A stretch of 64,000 bases of DNA from Microbacterium sp. ABRD28 (GCF_003850245.1 NZ_CP031015.1:1116001-1180000); one strand, 5' to 3'. Shown: positions 34,100-42,671, numbered from the stretch's first letter. Numbers and translations are program-made. The notes: generated from the sequence alone by a model not told the origin.

Positions 34100-34825
34100 G
34101 TGAACGATCGAGCAGGAGACAACCCCGAGCGCCGTGCGCTCATCGTGCGCGGCGGATGGGAAGGGCACCAGCCGGTCGCGGCGACCGACCTCTTCGTGCC
34201 GTTCCTGCGCAATCAGGGATTCGCGGTGCGGATCGAGGACTCCAACGCCGTCTACGCCGATGCTCAGGTGATGGCCGAAACCGACCTCATCGTGCAGAGC
34301 GTGACGATGTCGGAGATCTCGGCCGATGCGCTCCGCGGCCTCATGGACGCCGTTGCGTCGGGGACCGGCCTCGCCGGTTGGCACGGCGGGATCGCCGATT
34401 CGTACCGCAACAGCTCCGACTACCTGCAGCTGATCGGCGGACAGTTCGCAACACATCCGGCGAAGGCCCCCGACGAGCGTGTCAACGACGAGACCGACAA
34501 CTTCCTGCCCTACACGATCGAGATCACCCCGCTCGGGCGCGAACATGAGATCACTCGTGGCATCGGCGACTTCGACCTCGTCACCGAGCAGTACTGGGTG
34601 CTCCACGACGACCTCAACGACGTGCTCGCGACCACCATCCACCCGGTGCAGCCCTACCAGCCGTGGCACCGGCCGGTCACGTCGCCCGCGGTCTGGACGC
34701 GAGCGTGGGGGAGCGGTCGGGTGTTCGTGGCGACCCCCGGTCACAGTGTCGACGTGCTGCAGGACGACCGGGTGCGCTCGATCATCGAGCGCGGCATGCT
34801 GTGGGCCGCGCGCGAGCGGGCCTGA
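34100..34825 (+). CDS. ThuA-like domain protein (trehalose/disaccharide utilisation family)
   Basis: A 241-residue protein with the class I glutamine-amidotransferase-like fold of ThuA: RALIVRGGWEGHQPVAATDL, DLIVQSVTMSEISADAL, LAGWHGGIADSYRNSSDYLQLIGG and ITRGIGDFDLVTEQYWVLHD, ending with RVFVATPGHSVDVL. ThuA members take part in oxidation of trehalose and other disaccharides, usually next to Gfo/Idh/MocA oxidoreductases; one such gene lies 0.9 kb downstream beyond the BLUF gene pair. The GTG start follows AAGGGTGA. A 9-bp inverted repeat precedes it. Confidence 0.85.
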   Translation: MNDRAGDNPERRALIVRGGWEGHQPVAATDLFVPFLRNQGFAVRIEDSNAVYADAQVMAETDLIVQSVTMSEISADALRGLMDAVASGTGLAGWHGGIADSYRNSSDYLQLIGGQFATHPAKAPDERVNDETDNFLPYTIEITPLGREHEITRGIGDFDLVTEQYWVLHDDLNDVLATTIHPVQPYQPWHRPVTSPAVWTRAWGSGRVFVATPGHSVDVLQDDRVRSIIERGMLWAARERA

Positions 34826-35305
34826 TCAGAACGACGTCGCCGCCCTCGAGCGCACCCGGAACCACAGGCTGAGCTCCCGCGCCGCGCGGATCGTCGGGGC
34901 GGCACCTTCGACGCCATCCAGATCGTCGAAGGTGCTCCGGAAGCCCAGGGGGATGGTCTCCTCGTGATCGGGGACGCGCTCGAAGCCCATCGTCCACTCT
35001 GCGAAGTGGCGTTCGTCGACGCGGTCTTCGACCAGCGTGCGCACCGAGTGATGACGGGGGTCGACGGCGATGCTGTCGTAGAGCGTGCGGACCTCGGCGG
35101 CCGGGCCCTCGATCACCTGGAAGAAGCGTCCCGCGCGATACACGAGCAGGCCGGTGATGCCGGCGGCGGCGTTTCGCTCACGGCTCGCCCTGAGCAGTTC
35201 GGTGAGCTGGCCGTCGTCCAGCGGTTCATGGGAGGTGCTGGTGTAGAGCACCGACAGGAGGTCGTCGAATGTTCCTTGCGGACGCGTGGCTGCGCTTTCC
35301 CTCAC
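34826..35305 (-). CDS. BLUF-domain blue-light photoreceptor
   Basis: A 159-residue protein with a single BLUF domain (about residues 16-112) and a short C-terminal cap, no output domain. All photochemically important residues are present: Tyr21 in LYTS, Asn45 in RERNAAAGITG, Gln63 in FFQVIEG, Trp104 and Met106 in FAEWTMGF, coincidentally the same numbers as in AppA. It binds FAD and changes hydrogen bonding at Gln63 in blue light. Output must be through a protein partner; the small gene 10 bp upstream in the same operon is the first candidate. It starts and ends tightly against neighbours. Confidence 0.92.
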   Translation of the reverse strand: MRESAATRPQGTFDDLLSVLYTSTSHEPLDDGQLTELLRASRERNAAAGITGLLVYRAGRFFQVIEGPAAEVRTLYDSIAVDPRHHSVRTLVEDRVDERHFAEWTMGFERVPDHEETIPLGFRSTFDDLDGVEGAAPTIRAARELSLWFRVRSRAATSF

Positions 35306-35315
35306 GCGGTCTCCT

Positions 35316-35549
35316 TCATCTGCGTTCGTAGCCGATCCCGAGCGTCAGGGCCACCAGCCCGTGCATCGCCTCGGTCAGGTCGGCGTACTTCCCGACCGGT
35401 CGAGAGCGCATGTCGTAGGCGGTGAACCGACGGTCGCGCTCTCGGATGATGTATCCGAGCAACGCGCCGCTGCGGCTTCCGACGTGGAATCCGTCTTCCA
35501 CACGCGACCAGACCACGCCTGCGCCAGGACTGCTGCCTCGATGGTTCAC
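35316..35549 (-). CDS. Small conserved protein cotranscribed with the BLUF receptor
   Basis: A 77-residue soluble protein: VVWSRVEDGFHVGSRSGALL, GYIIRERDRRFTAYDMRSRP and VGKYADLTEAMHGLVALTLG. The pattern of short strands with a terminal helix resembles small proteins common in Microbacteriaceae, but I know of no assigned function. It lies 10 bp upstream of the BLUF gene on the same strand and so is probably expressed with it. Confidence 0.65.
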   Translation of the reverse strand: MNHRGSSPGAGVVWSRVEDGFHVGSRSGALLGYIIRERDRRFTAYDMRSRPVGKYADLTEAMHGLVALTLGIGYERR

Positions 35550-35588
35550 GAGCTGGCCTACTCATCCTGTTGCGCGCCGGTGGATCCA

Positions 35589-35615
35589 CGCGTGACCCTC
35601 AGGGTGACACACGCG
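35589..35615. repeat. Inverted repeat upstream of the BLUF pair
   Basis: CGCGTG-ACCCT-C-AGGGT-GACA-CACGCG has two nested pairs of perfect arms with a 4-bp asymmetry. It lies 40-66 bp upstream of the minus-strand pair and 97 bp before the Gfo/Idh/MocA gene; it could be an operator for either. Confidence 0.4.
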
Positions 35616-35711
35616 GGTCTCCGTCCGGTAGTCGGCCCGCGGCCGCGACGCGTGTGACCGATAACCTGACAGGACAGGACGAGCCCGATTCGCAGGCGAA
35701 GGGAAGCATCG

Positions 35712-36833
35712 ATGACGACGTCGACCGGCAGTGACCCAGGTTCCACCGCTCGGCCCCACGGGGTGGGCATCGTGGGGCTCGGGGTGATCTCGGGTCAGTA
35801 CCTCACCACCTTCCGGGGTCGCGATGACGTCGCCGTCGTGGCCGTCGCCGATCTCGACATCGCCCGGGCCGAGACGGTGGCCCGCGGCATCCCCGGATGC
35901 CGGGCCCTGTCCGTTCCCGACCTGATGTCCGATCCGCGCGTCGATACGGTGCTCAACCTCACCATCCCGGCGGCGCACGCCGAGATCGCCCTGCAGTCGC
36001 TCGCCGCAGGGAAGAACGTCTACGGCGAGAAGCCTCTTGCGGCCACCCTGGCCGATGCGCGAAGTGTCGTCGACGCCGTCCCGGCGGGTGCGTGGCTCGG
36101 CGGGGCTCCCGACACGGTGCTGGGCACCGGCATCCAGACCGCGCGCGCCGCTGTGGATGCCGGCCTCATCGGCCGGCCGGTGGCGGCGATCGCGACCTGG
36201 ACCTCCGGCGGCCACGAGTCGTGGCACCCGCACCCCGACTTCTACTATCGCGAGGGGGGTGGGCCGCTGCTGGACATGGGGCCGTACTACCTCACGTCAC
36301 TTGTCCAGCTGCTCGGCCCGGTCGTGCGGGTGAGTGGAGCGTCCTCGCGCTCGCGAGATATCCGCCGCATCGCCACGGGTCCCCGCGCGGGGGAGGAGAT
36401 TCCTGTCGAGGTCGACACCCACGTCACGGGCACCCTCGTGCACGCGGGCGGGGCGATCTCGACGGTGACCTTCAGCTTCGACGGGGGCGAAACCGGAGCG
36501 CCGCCGATCGAGGTGCACGGCGAGGCGGGCAGTCTGCAGGCGCCCGACCCGAATCACTTCGACGGCCAGGTGAGGATGCGACGCCACGGCGCACAGGAGT
36601 GGGCCGAGGTCCCGGTCGGAGCCGGTTATGTCGCGGCGGGTCGCGGTGTCGGTCTGGTGGACTTCGTGCGCCCGGGTGGCGGGCGCGCGAGCGGCGCGAT
36701 GGCCCTGCACGTGCTCGAGATCATGTCCTCGCTCCTCGAGGCCGCCGCCGAGCGACGCTGGATCGAACTGGTGACGACGGTCGAGCGGCCGACGCCGGTG
36801 CCCCTGACGCGTTTCGGCGCGCTGCCGCGCTGA
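35712..36833 (+). CDS. Gfo/Idh/MocA-family sugar oxidoreductase
   Basis: A 373-residue NAD(P)-dependent oxidoreductase. The Rossmann domain opens with VGIVGLGVISGQYLTTF (GxGxxG form), the catalytic lysine sits in NVYGEKPLA, and the substrate domain carries EGGGPLLDMGPYYLTSLVQL. It oxidises or epimerises a sugar or inositol derivative. A GGGA ribosome site precedes ATG 35712. It is followed 47 bp later by an aldo/keto reductase, and ThuA lies just upstream, a typical carbohydrate-oxidation grouping. Confidence 0.87.
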   Translation: MTTSTGSDPGSTARPHGVGIVGLGVISGQYLTTFRGRDDVAVVAVADLDIARAETVARGIPGCRALSVPDLMSDPRVDTVLNLTIPAAHAEIALQSLAAGKNVYGEKPLAATLADARSVVDAVPAGAWLGGAPDTVLGTGIQTARAAVDAGLIGRPVAAIATWTSGGHESWHPHPDFYYREGGGPLLDMGPYYLTSLVQLLGPVVRVSGASSRSRDIRRIATGPRAGEEIPVEVDTHVTGTLVHAGGAISTVTFSFDGGETGAPPIEVHGEAGSLQAPDPNHFDGQVRMRRHGAQEWAEVPVGAGYVAAGRGVGLVDFVRPGGGRASGAMALHVLEIMSSLLEAAAERRWIELVTTVERPTPVPLTRFGALPR

Positions 36834-36880
36834 GGGCCCCGTCCCGTGGCGCATCAATCCCCCACTGAAGGAGAAGCCCC

Positions 36881-37774
36881 ATGAAACACCGTTCACTCGC
36901 CGGTCGTCGTGTCTCGGCGATCGGGCTGGGCGCGATGCCCCTGTCGATGAACAACGACCGGGTGTTCCCGAGTCGCGAAGAGGCGGTCGCCACCGTCCAT
37001 GCCGCCCTCGACGCCGGAGTCACCCTCATCGACACCGCCGACATCTATGCGCCGCAGTGGGACCAGATGGGGCACAACGAAGAGATCGTGGCAGAGGCGC
37101 TCCGCACCTGGGGAGGCGATGCATCGTCTGTGTTCGTCACCACCAAGGGCGGGATCACACGGGCGGAGGGCGAGACATGGGGACGCGACGGATCGCTCGC
37201 CTACCTCCGCGCCGCCGTCGAGCGGTCGACGCGGATCCTGGGGGTGGACGCGATCGAGCTCTACCAGTACCACCGGCCCGACCGCTGGATGGTCTACGGC
37301 GAGATCATGCAGAACCTGAAGGCGCTGCAGGACGAGGGGCTGATCCGCCACATCGGCATCTCGAACGCGAGCGTCGAGGAGATCGACATCGCCGTGGAAG
37401 TGCTGGGCGAGGGCAACCTGGCGAGCGTTCAGAACGAGTTCTCGCCGAAGTATCCGGGATCGATCGACGAGCTCCGCCACTGCGCGAGGCACGGTATCGC
37501 CTTCTTGCCCTGGAGCCCCCTGGGAGGAACCGGAGGCGGAGCGCGCACGGTGGGCGATCGCTTCTCGGCCTTCGCCGAGGTGGCATCGGCGCACGAGGTG
37601 AGCCCGCAGCGCGTCGTCCTTGCGTGGGAGCTGGCACTCGCCGACACCGTCATTCCGATCCCTGGCGCACGGCGCGCCGCGTCCATCGTCGATTCGGCGG
37701 CCGCCGCCGATCTCGAGCTGTCCGCCGACGAGGTCGAGCGCCTGTCGTACTCGGTCGGTATCGATCCGCAGTAG
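36881..37774 (+). CDS. Aldo/keto reductase
   Basis: A 297-residue NADPH-dependent reductase with the AKR tetrad visible: Asp in LIDTADIYAP, Tyr three to four residues later in the same segment, Lys in FVTTKGGITR and His in LYQYHRPDRWM. The cofactor-binding C-terminus has LAWELALADTVIPIPGARR. It interconverts a sugar or aldehyde carbonyl. GGAG lies nine bases before the ATG. It probably forms an operon with the preceding Gfo/Idh/MocA gene. Confidence 0.87.
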   Translation: MKHRSLAGRRVSAIGLGAMPLSMNNDRVFPSREEAVATVHAALDAGVTLIDTADIYAPQWDQMGHNEEIVAEALRTWGGDASSVFVTTKGGITRAEGETWGRDGSLAYLRAAVERSTRILGVDAIELYQYHRPDRWMVYGEIMQNLKALQDEGLIRHIGISNASVEEIDIAVEVLGEGNLASVQNEFSPKYPGSIDELRHCARHGIAFLPWSPLGGTGGGARTVGDRFSAFAEVASAHEVSPQRVVLAWELALADTVIPIPGARRAASIVDSAAAADLELSADEVERLSYSVGIDPQ

Positions 37775-37790
37775 CGCGCGAGAGGACGAC

Positions 37791-37856
37791 GGTCGCCGGC
37801 AGCTGGGGGAGGACTACGAGGTCTTCCACCGCATCGTGGACAGGTGGCAGCCTTAG
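37791..37856 (+). pseudogene. Possible 3' remnant of a lost gene
   Basis: Reading to the TAG at 37854-37856, the codons ending GEDYEVFHRIVDRWQP have the strict G/C third positions of real genes here, yet there is no start and upstream the frame runs into the aldo/keto reductase out of phase. It may be the tail of a deleted gene. The rest of 37775-37975 shows only an AT-rich stretch. Confidence 0.25.
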
Positions 37857-37963
37857 GGTGCAACTCCGGCGCTTATTCGAATCTTTGTCCTGCTAACCGG
37901 ATCTGCTGGCTCGTCTCGTCACGCAGATCATCGTGCTCTCCCGGCGATGCCGGAGGCAAAGCG

Positions 37964-37969
37964 TAGATT
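37964..37969 (+). promoter_or_regulatory. -10 element of a leaderless promoter for the HNH gene
   Basis: TAGATT lies six bases before ATG 37976 and no ribosome site is present, the TANNNT-N6-ATG layout of leaderless actinobacterial genes. No -35 box is evident. Confidence 0.5.
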
Positions 37970-37975
37970 TGTTCT

Positions 37976-39487
37976 ATGAAAAGTTCCGGTGCGATGGCGA
38001 CCACGCGGCGGTTGAGGGATGCCGCTGATCGTGTCGCTGCCGACCTGGAGGCCGCCTGCGGTGCGGCGTTGTCGTGTTCGCTGTCGGAGGTTGTCGCCGG
38101 GATCGGCGATGACGAGCTGTTGGCGCTGCTGTCGGATGCAGCGCAGGTGCGGGCGGCGGCGGACGTCATCACCGCTGCCGCGGCCGCGGAAGCAACCCGG
38201 CGCTCGGCACGGGAGCTGGGGTACGACGGGTTGGCGCAGCGCACGGGGCACCGCAACGGCACGACGCTGGTGCAGACGATCACGGGGCAGACGCGCGCGG
38301 ATGTGACCCGTGCGGTGCGGACCGGTGAGGACCTCGCGCCGAGTGTTCCGCCGCCGGCGGTCTCGGGCGCGGAATCAGCGCCCGCGGTTCCGGCGACTCC
38401 GGAGTGGTTGCGGTTGCTGCGGGAGGCGTTGACGGGCGGGGTGATCACGCAGGCGCAGTTCCGGGCGATCCGTGACGGGCTGGGGGATCCGCCGGTCGAG
38501 CGGTACCCGGATCTGGATCCGGGGTTCCTTCCCGCGGCGTGGGCGACCGCGGTCGGGATGCTGCTGGAGGAGGCGGGGGTGTTCCCCGTCGAAGAGCTCC
38601 GGAACGCGGCCCGGATCGCCAGGGACCGGTTGGATCCGGTCGGGGTGACTGTGCGGTTCGAGGAACGCTTCGCGGCGCGGTCGCTACGGACATGGACCGA
38701 TGAGCACGGGCAGCAACACGCGAAGATCGTGTTCGACGACGACGGGGCGGCGTGGGTGCAGGTGATCCTCTCCGCGGCGCTGCGTCCCCGGCGTGGGCCG
38801 CGATTCGTGGAGTCACCGGCTGCGACGGCGGCCGACGGTGGGCGGGATGAGCGGTCGAATGGGCAGGTGCAGTACGACACGGTGCTGGCGATCCTGCGCA
38901 CCGGCGCCGCCGCGGACCCCGCTCAGTCGTTCGGGGACCGGCAACCCGGGGTGCGGATCCTCGTCACCGCCGACACCCTCACCTCCGAGACCGACGCCGA
39001 CGGGGTGATCCGGGTGCGGGTGGTCGGGGTGGGGCACCTCGAGGACGGTGGCGCGGCGATCCCCGGTGGCGTGGTCGACAGTTATCTGTGTGATGCGGGC
39101 AGTGTTCCGGTGATCCGCGACAGCACCGGCAGGCCCCTCGATGTCGGAAGGGAGCAGCGCCTGTTCACCCGAAAACAGCGTCTCGCGATCGCCGCCCGTC
39201 ACGGCGGGTGCATCGGAGAGCACTGCACCGCTCCGTCGAGCTGGACCGAGATCCACCACCTGACCCACTGGTCCCACGGTGGACACACCGACGTCGACGA
39301 CGGTGTTCCCCTGTGTCGTAACTGCCACCTCGGCCTCCACAACCGCGGCCAGTGGATCACCCGCGAACGCGACCCCGACGGCGCCGACGCGTACTGGCTG
39401 CACTCCCCACCTGATCCGGTCAGCGGGGAAGCAGCTCCGCCCACTCGACTGAGGTCCCGCAGTCCGCTGCGCTTCACCGCCGCCTGA
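37976..39487 (+). CDS. DUF222/13E12-family protein with HNH endonuclease domain
   Basis: A 503-residue protein. The N-terminal 350 residues are DUF222 (AADVITAAAAAEATRRSARE, ELGYDGLAQRTGHRNGTTLV). The C-terminal HNH domain has two cysteine knuckles and the nuclease core: GCIGEHCTAPSSWTEIHHL, HWSHGGHTDVDDG, VPLCRNCHLGLHNRGQW. It should bind a metal and nick DNA. The family is multicopy and actinobacteria-specific, often thought to be mobile, with no settled role. The last codons and stop are part of a 27-bp tandem duplication. Confidence 0.87.
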   Translation: MKSSGAMATTRRLRDAADRVAADLEAACGAALSCSLSEVVAGIGDDELLALLSDAAQVRAAADVITAAAAAEATRRSARELGYDGLAQRTGHRNGTTLVQTITGQTRADVTRAVRTGEDLAPSVPPPAVSGAESAPAVPATPEWLRLLREALTGGVITQAQFRAIRDGLGDPPVERYPDLDPGFLPAAWATAVGMLLEEAGVFPVEELRNAARIARDRLDPVGVTVRFEERFAARSLRTWTDEHGQQHAKIVFDDDGAAWVQVILSAALRPRRGPRFVESPAATAADGGRDERSNGQVQYDTVLAILRTGAAADPAQSFGDRQPGVRILVTADTLTSETDADGVIRVRVVGVGHLEDGGAAIPGGVVDSYLCDAGSVPVIRDSTGRPLDVGREQRLFTRKQRLAIAARHGGCIGEHCTAPSSWTEIHHLTHWSHGGHTDVDDGVPLCRNCHLGLHNRGQWITRERDPDGADAYWLHSPPDPVSGEAAPPTRLRSRSPLRFTAA

Positions 39488-39532
39488 CCCGGCGATGTGG
39501 ATGTCGCCGCCTGACCCGTCGCCGTGGATGTG
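39479..39532 (+). repeat. 27-bp tandem duplication over the HNH gene stop codon
   Basis: Two units, 39479-39505 and 39506-39532, match at 23 of 27 positions; each contains GCCGCCTGACCCG, so the second unit repeats the stop codon in the same frame. Confidence 0.85.
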
Positions 39533-39650
39533 CGCACCGGTGCTGAGGGGAGCGCAGCGAGACGAAACGCGCTCCGGCGGTGGCACAGCACGTCGCAGGG
39601 GGCGCGTCAACAGGTGGTCGGGGCGCGCGGGAGACGGATACCGTTTCGGC

Positions 39651-40460
39651 ATGAGCACGGCGAAGCAAGCGGCGCGGTCGGCGCACTCATCATCCACTTT
39701 CCGTGCCGTCGCGCGCGTCGGTTACGCCGTCCTCGGACTCCTCCACATCATCATCGGCAGCATCGCCCTCACGATCGCCACCGGCGCCGGTGGCGGCTCC
39801 GCAGACCAGAGCGGCGCGATGGCGCAGATCCGAGAGACGCCCTTCGGCCTCGGCGTGCTCTGGGTCATCGTCATCGGACTCGCCGCCCTTGCTCTCTTCG
39901 AGATCGCCCAGGCGTTCTTCGCCTCCGACTCGGACGGCGACAGCAAGAAGAAGTGGGGCAGGCGCGTGAAGCACCTCGGCACCGCCGCCGCCTACATCGC
40001 GATCGCCGTGACCGCCCTCATCTACGCGCTGGGCGGAAGCTCCTCATCGTCGGGGTCGACGCAGTCGCTCAGCGCCCAGCTGCTCGCCGCGCCGGGTGGA
40101 GTCTTCGTGCTCGTCCTCATCGGCCTCGTGGTGCTCGCCATCGGCGGCGCGTTCATCTACAAGGGCGCCACGAAGAAGTTCGAGGAGAAGCTCGACCTCC
40201 CCACCTCGCAGGTCCGGAAGGCGATCGTCGCGTTCGGCGTCACCGGGTACATCGCCAAGGGCGTCGCCGTCGGAGTCGCCGGCATCCTCTTCGTCGTCGC
40301 CGCTTTCACCCACGACCCCGAAGCCGCCGGCGGTCTCGATGGGGCACTGCAGAGCCTCGCGCAGCTGCCGTTCGGGCAGGTCATCCTCTGGATCGTCGGC
40401 GCCGGGCTCATCCTCTACGGCCTGTTCTGCTTCGCCCGCGCCCGCTACGCCCGCATGTGA
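39651..40460 (+). CDS. DUF1206 membrane protein
   Basis: A 269-residue integral membrane protein with three repeats of a two-helix unit, as defines DUF1206: repeat starts AVARVGYAVLGLLHIIIGSI (about residue 19), VKHLGTAAAYIAIAVTALIY (about 108) and IVAFGVTGYIAKGVAVGVAG (about 190). No function is established for the family. The start at ATG 39651 coincides with the first plausible polar leader. It is alone between the HNH gene and the convergent alpha-galactosidase. Confidence 0.83.
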   Translation: MSTAKQAARSAHSSSTFRAVARVGYAVLGLLHIIIGSIALTIATGAGGGSADQSGAMAQIRETPFGLGVLWVIVIGLAALALFEIAQAFFASDSDGDSKKKWGRRVKHLGTAAAYIAIAVTALIYALGGSSSSSGSTQSLSAQLLAAPGGVFVLVLIGLVVLAIGGAFIYKGATKKFEEKLDLPTSQVRKAIVAFGVTGYIAKGVAVGVAGILFVVAAFTHDPEAAGGLDGALQSLAQLPFGQVILWIVGAGLILYGLFCFARARYARM

Positions 40461-40479
40461 CACCGGTGGTGATGCGGCG

Positions 40480-42609
40480 TCAATCCACCGCCACCACGTC
40501 GACGACGATCGCGCGCTGCGGTTGCTGCACCATGGGCCGCAGTCCCACGACCGACAGCTGCCGGCCGGTCAGGACCGTGTCGACCGTCGCCCACTCCAGC
40601 GCCGACTGCCCGGCATCATGGTCGCGCGTGAGCGGCGAGAGCGTGAGACGGTACAGCCGGTCATCGTCCAGGCCGGGCATGCGCACGCGCCCCGGCGGCC
40701 ACGCGGCATCCGTCGCCGTCTGCACGATCGTGAACATCGCCTGCGAGCGATCCGCGGCGACGACACCGCGCACGTCCACCCCCGGGTCGGCGCCGTCGAC
40801 ATGCACCGTGCGACCGGTGGCGATCATCTCGCGAAGCGACTTCGCGTAGACCACCCACTCCGCGATGCGCGCGCGGGTGGCCGCGTCGGTGGCCGTGAGA
40901 TCCCACTCGATGCCGACGTGCCCGATGAGGGCCACCGCGGCGCTCAGCTCGAGATCGACCGTCCGGCCCGACGTGTGCAGGTGCGGAGTCGTCAGGTGTG
41001 CGCCCATCATCTCCGGCGGCACGACGAGCCCGGTGTACCTCTGGTTGGGAAGGCGCTCGAGCGGGTCGAGGCTGTCGCTCGTCCAGATCCGGTCGGTGCG
41101 GTCGAGGATTCCCAGATCGACCCGCGCCCCGCCGGACGCACAGCTCTCGATCTCGAGTGCGGGGTGCGCGGCCTTCAGCTCGTCGAGAAGGCGGTACAGC
41201 GCCTGCGTGGTGGCATGGACCCGCGCGACTCCGCCAGGGCCCGCCGCCGCATCGACGAGGTCGCGATTGTGGTCCCACTTGAGGTACGCGATCGGGTACT
41301 CCTCGAGCAGTGCGTGCAGTCGCTCGGAGATGTAGCGATACGCGTCGGGGTGCGCCAAATCCAGCACCTGCTGCTGCCGTGCCGACGGGGGCAGGTCGGC
41401 ACGTCCGCGCAGGATCCAGTCCGGGTGCCGCCGGGCCAGCTCGCTGTCGGGGTTCACCATCTCGGGCTCGACCCACAGCCCGAACTCCATGCCGAGGGCC
41501 CGCACGTGGTCGACGAGCGGATGCAGCCCGTCGGGCCAGACGACGGGGTCGACCAGCCAATCACCGAGACCGGCGGTGTCGTCGCGGCGGCCGAGGAACC
41601 ACCCGTCATCGAGCACGAATCGCTCGACACCCACGTCGGCGGCGGCGGCGGCGAGGGCCGTGAGCCGGGCCAGGTCGTGGTCGAAGTACACCGCCTCCCA
41701 GGTGTTGAGGGTGATCGGACGCGGACGGGACGGATGCTGCGGGCGCGCCCGCCACTCGTCATGGAACCGGTGCGACAGCGCGCTCAGACCCTCACCCCAG
41801 GACCCCATCACGGGGGGTGTCGCGATCTCCTCGCCTGGAGCGAGCACGACCTCCCCCGGGAGGAACAGCTCGCCGCCGGCGAGGAACGCATCGCCGTTGC
41901 TCGTGCGCTCGGCGAGGACGCGGTGGTTGCCGCTCCACGCGACGTGGAGGCCGTGCACCAGTCCGGCTTCGAACCCGAAGCCCGGGCGCCCGGCGGCGAG
42001 CAGCACGGTGGCATCGGCGCCCGGCCGCCCCCGCCGACTCTCGCGCAGGTGGGTGCCGAGGGCGAGGGGCCGGCGCTGCGGCGCGCGCTCGCGCAGATGA
42101 TGGCCGGTGGTGTCGAGGATCTCCGTCGCGTCCCAGGGCAGGGGGAACGTCGCCTGCAGCCGGTCGACCGTGAACGCCGAGTCACCGGTGTTGCGCAGGG
42201 TCACCCGCTGGGTGAACACCCCCGCGACGCCGAGCGTCAGCTCGACCCGTGCGGAGAGACCCGCCGCGGCGTCGACGAGCTCGAGCGTCGCCGAGTGATC
42301 GTCGGCGGTGACCTGTGAGAGGGCGAAGAGGATGCTGCTGCCTGCGCCGCTTCGGTGGCCCTCGATGGCGGGGGTGAACATCCATCCGGCCGCCTCGGTG
42401 GGAATCACCGTGAGACGCGGTGTGGCGTCGAGACCACCCGAGACCCGCTGCGGGCGGGCGGCGACCGCGAGCGAGGAGAGTGCGGCGACGGGCAGCTCGC
42501 CGAGGTCGGCGCCCCAGTGCACGATCGTCGGGAGAGGGGCGGTCGACAGATCGAGGATGACACTCGTGCCGCCGCGTCGGAGATGAAGGACGTCGTCGCG
42601 GGGGTTCAT
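40480..42609 (-). CDS. GH36 alpha-galactosidase
   Basis: A 709-residue glycoside hydrolase 36. The N-terminal beta-supersandwich ends near residue 320; the barrel begins LNTWEAVYFDHDLARLTALA and VLDDGWFLGRRDD. The nucleophile is Asp446 in YLKWDHNRD, the acid/base Asp512 in WTSDSLDP. WVEPEMVNPDSELARRHPDW is another family signature. With no signal peptide it is cytosolic, cleaving imported alpha-galactosides such as melibiose or raffinose. ATG 42609 is used because the preceding open stretch crosses an AT-rich operator. It is divergent from a ROK regulator. Confidence 0.92.
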   Translation of the reverse strand: MNPRDDVLHLRRGGTSVILDLSTAPLPTIVHWGADLGELPVAALSSLAVAARPQRVSGGLDATPRLTVIPTEAAGWMFTPAIEGHRSGAGSSILFALSQVTADDHSATLELVDAAAGLSARVELTLGVAGVFTQRVTLRNTGDSAFTVDRLQATFPLPWDATEILDTTGHHLRERAPQRRPLALGTHLRESRRGRPGADATVLLAAGRPGFGFEAGLVHGLHVAWSGNHRVLAERTSNGDAFLAGGELFLPGEVVLAPGEEIATPPVMGSWGEGLSALSHRFHDEWRARPQHPSRPRPITLNTWEAVYFDHDLARLTALAAAAADVGVERFVLDDGWFLGRRDDTAGLGDWLVDPVVWPDGLHPLVDHVRALGMEFGLWVEPEMVNPDSELARRHPDWILRGRADLPPSARQQQVLDLAHPDAYRYISERLHALLEEYPIAYLKWDHNRDLVDAAAGPGGVARVHATTQALYRLLDELKAAHPALEIESCASGGARVDLGILDRTDRIWTSDSLDPLERLPNQRYTGLVVPPEMMGAHLTTPHLHTSGRTVDLELSAAVALIGHVGIEWDLTATDAATRARIAEWVVYAKSLREMIATGRTVHVDGADPGVDVRGVVAADRSQAMFTIVQTATDAAWPPGRVRMPGLDDDRLYRLTLSPLTRDHDAGQSALEWATVDTVLTGRQLSVVGLRPMVQQPQRAIVVDVVAVD

Positions 42610-42612
42610 GAC

Positions 42613-42635
42613 AATATTTCTATCAGGAAAATATT
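42613..42635. promoter_or_regulatory. Operator AATATTT-N9-AAATATT between alpha-galactosidase and ROK gene
   Basis: Perfect 7-bp AT-only arms stand out sharply in this GC-rich DNA, beginning three bases upstream of the alpha-galactosidase start codon. ROK regulators bind AT-rich inverted repeats, and the divergent gene encodes one. Confidence 0.6.
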
Positions 42636-42671
42636 CCCCGACCGCGGTGAGGCCCGGTCGTAGGAGGCGCC

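Noticed and set aside
37976..39487. HNH gene as part of a restriction or defence island
   Set aside because: There is no methyltransferase, helicase or toxin partner nearby, and DUF222/HNH proteins are common stand-alone actinobacterial genes.
40096..42318. A 740-codon plus-strand frame
   Set aside because: It is antisense to the GH36 alpha-galactosidase, which has both catalytic aspartates, and overlaps the DUF1206 gene in another frame.
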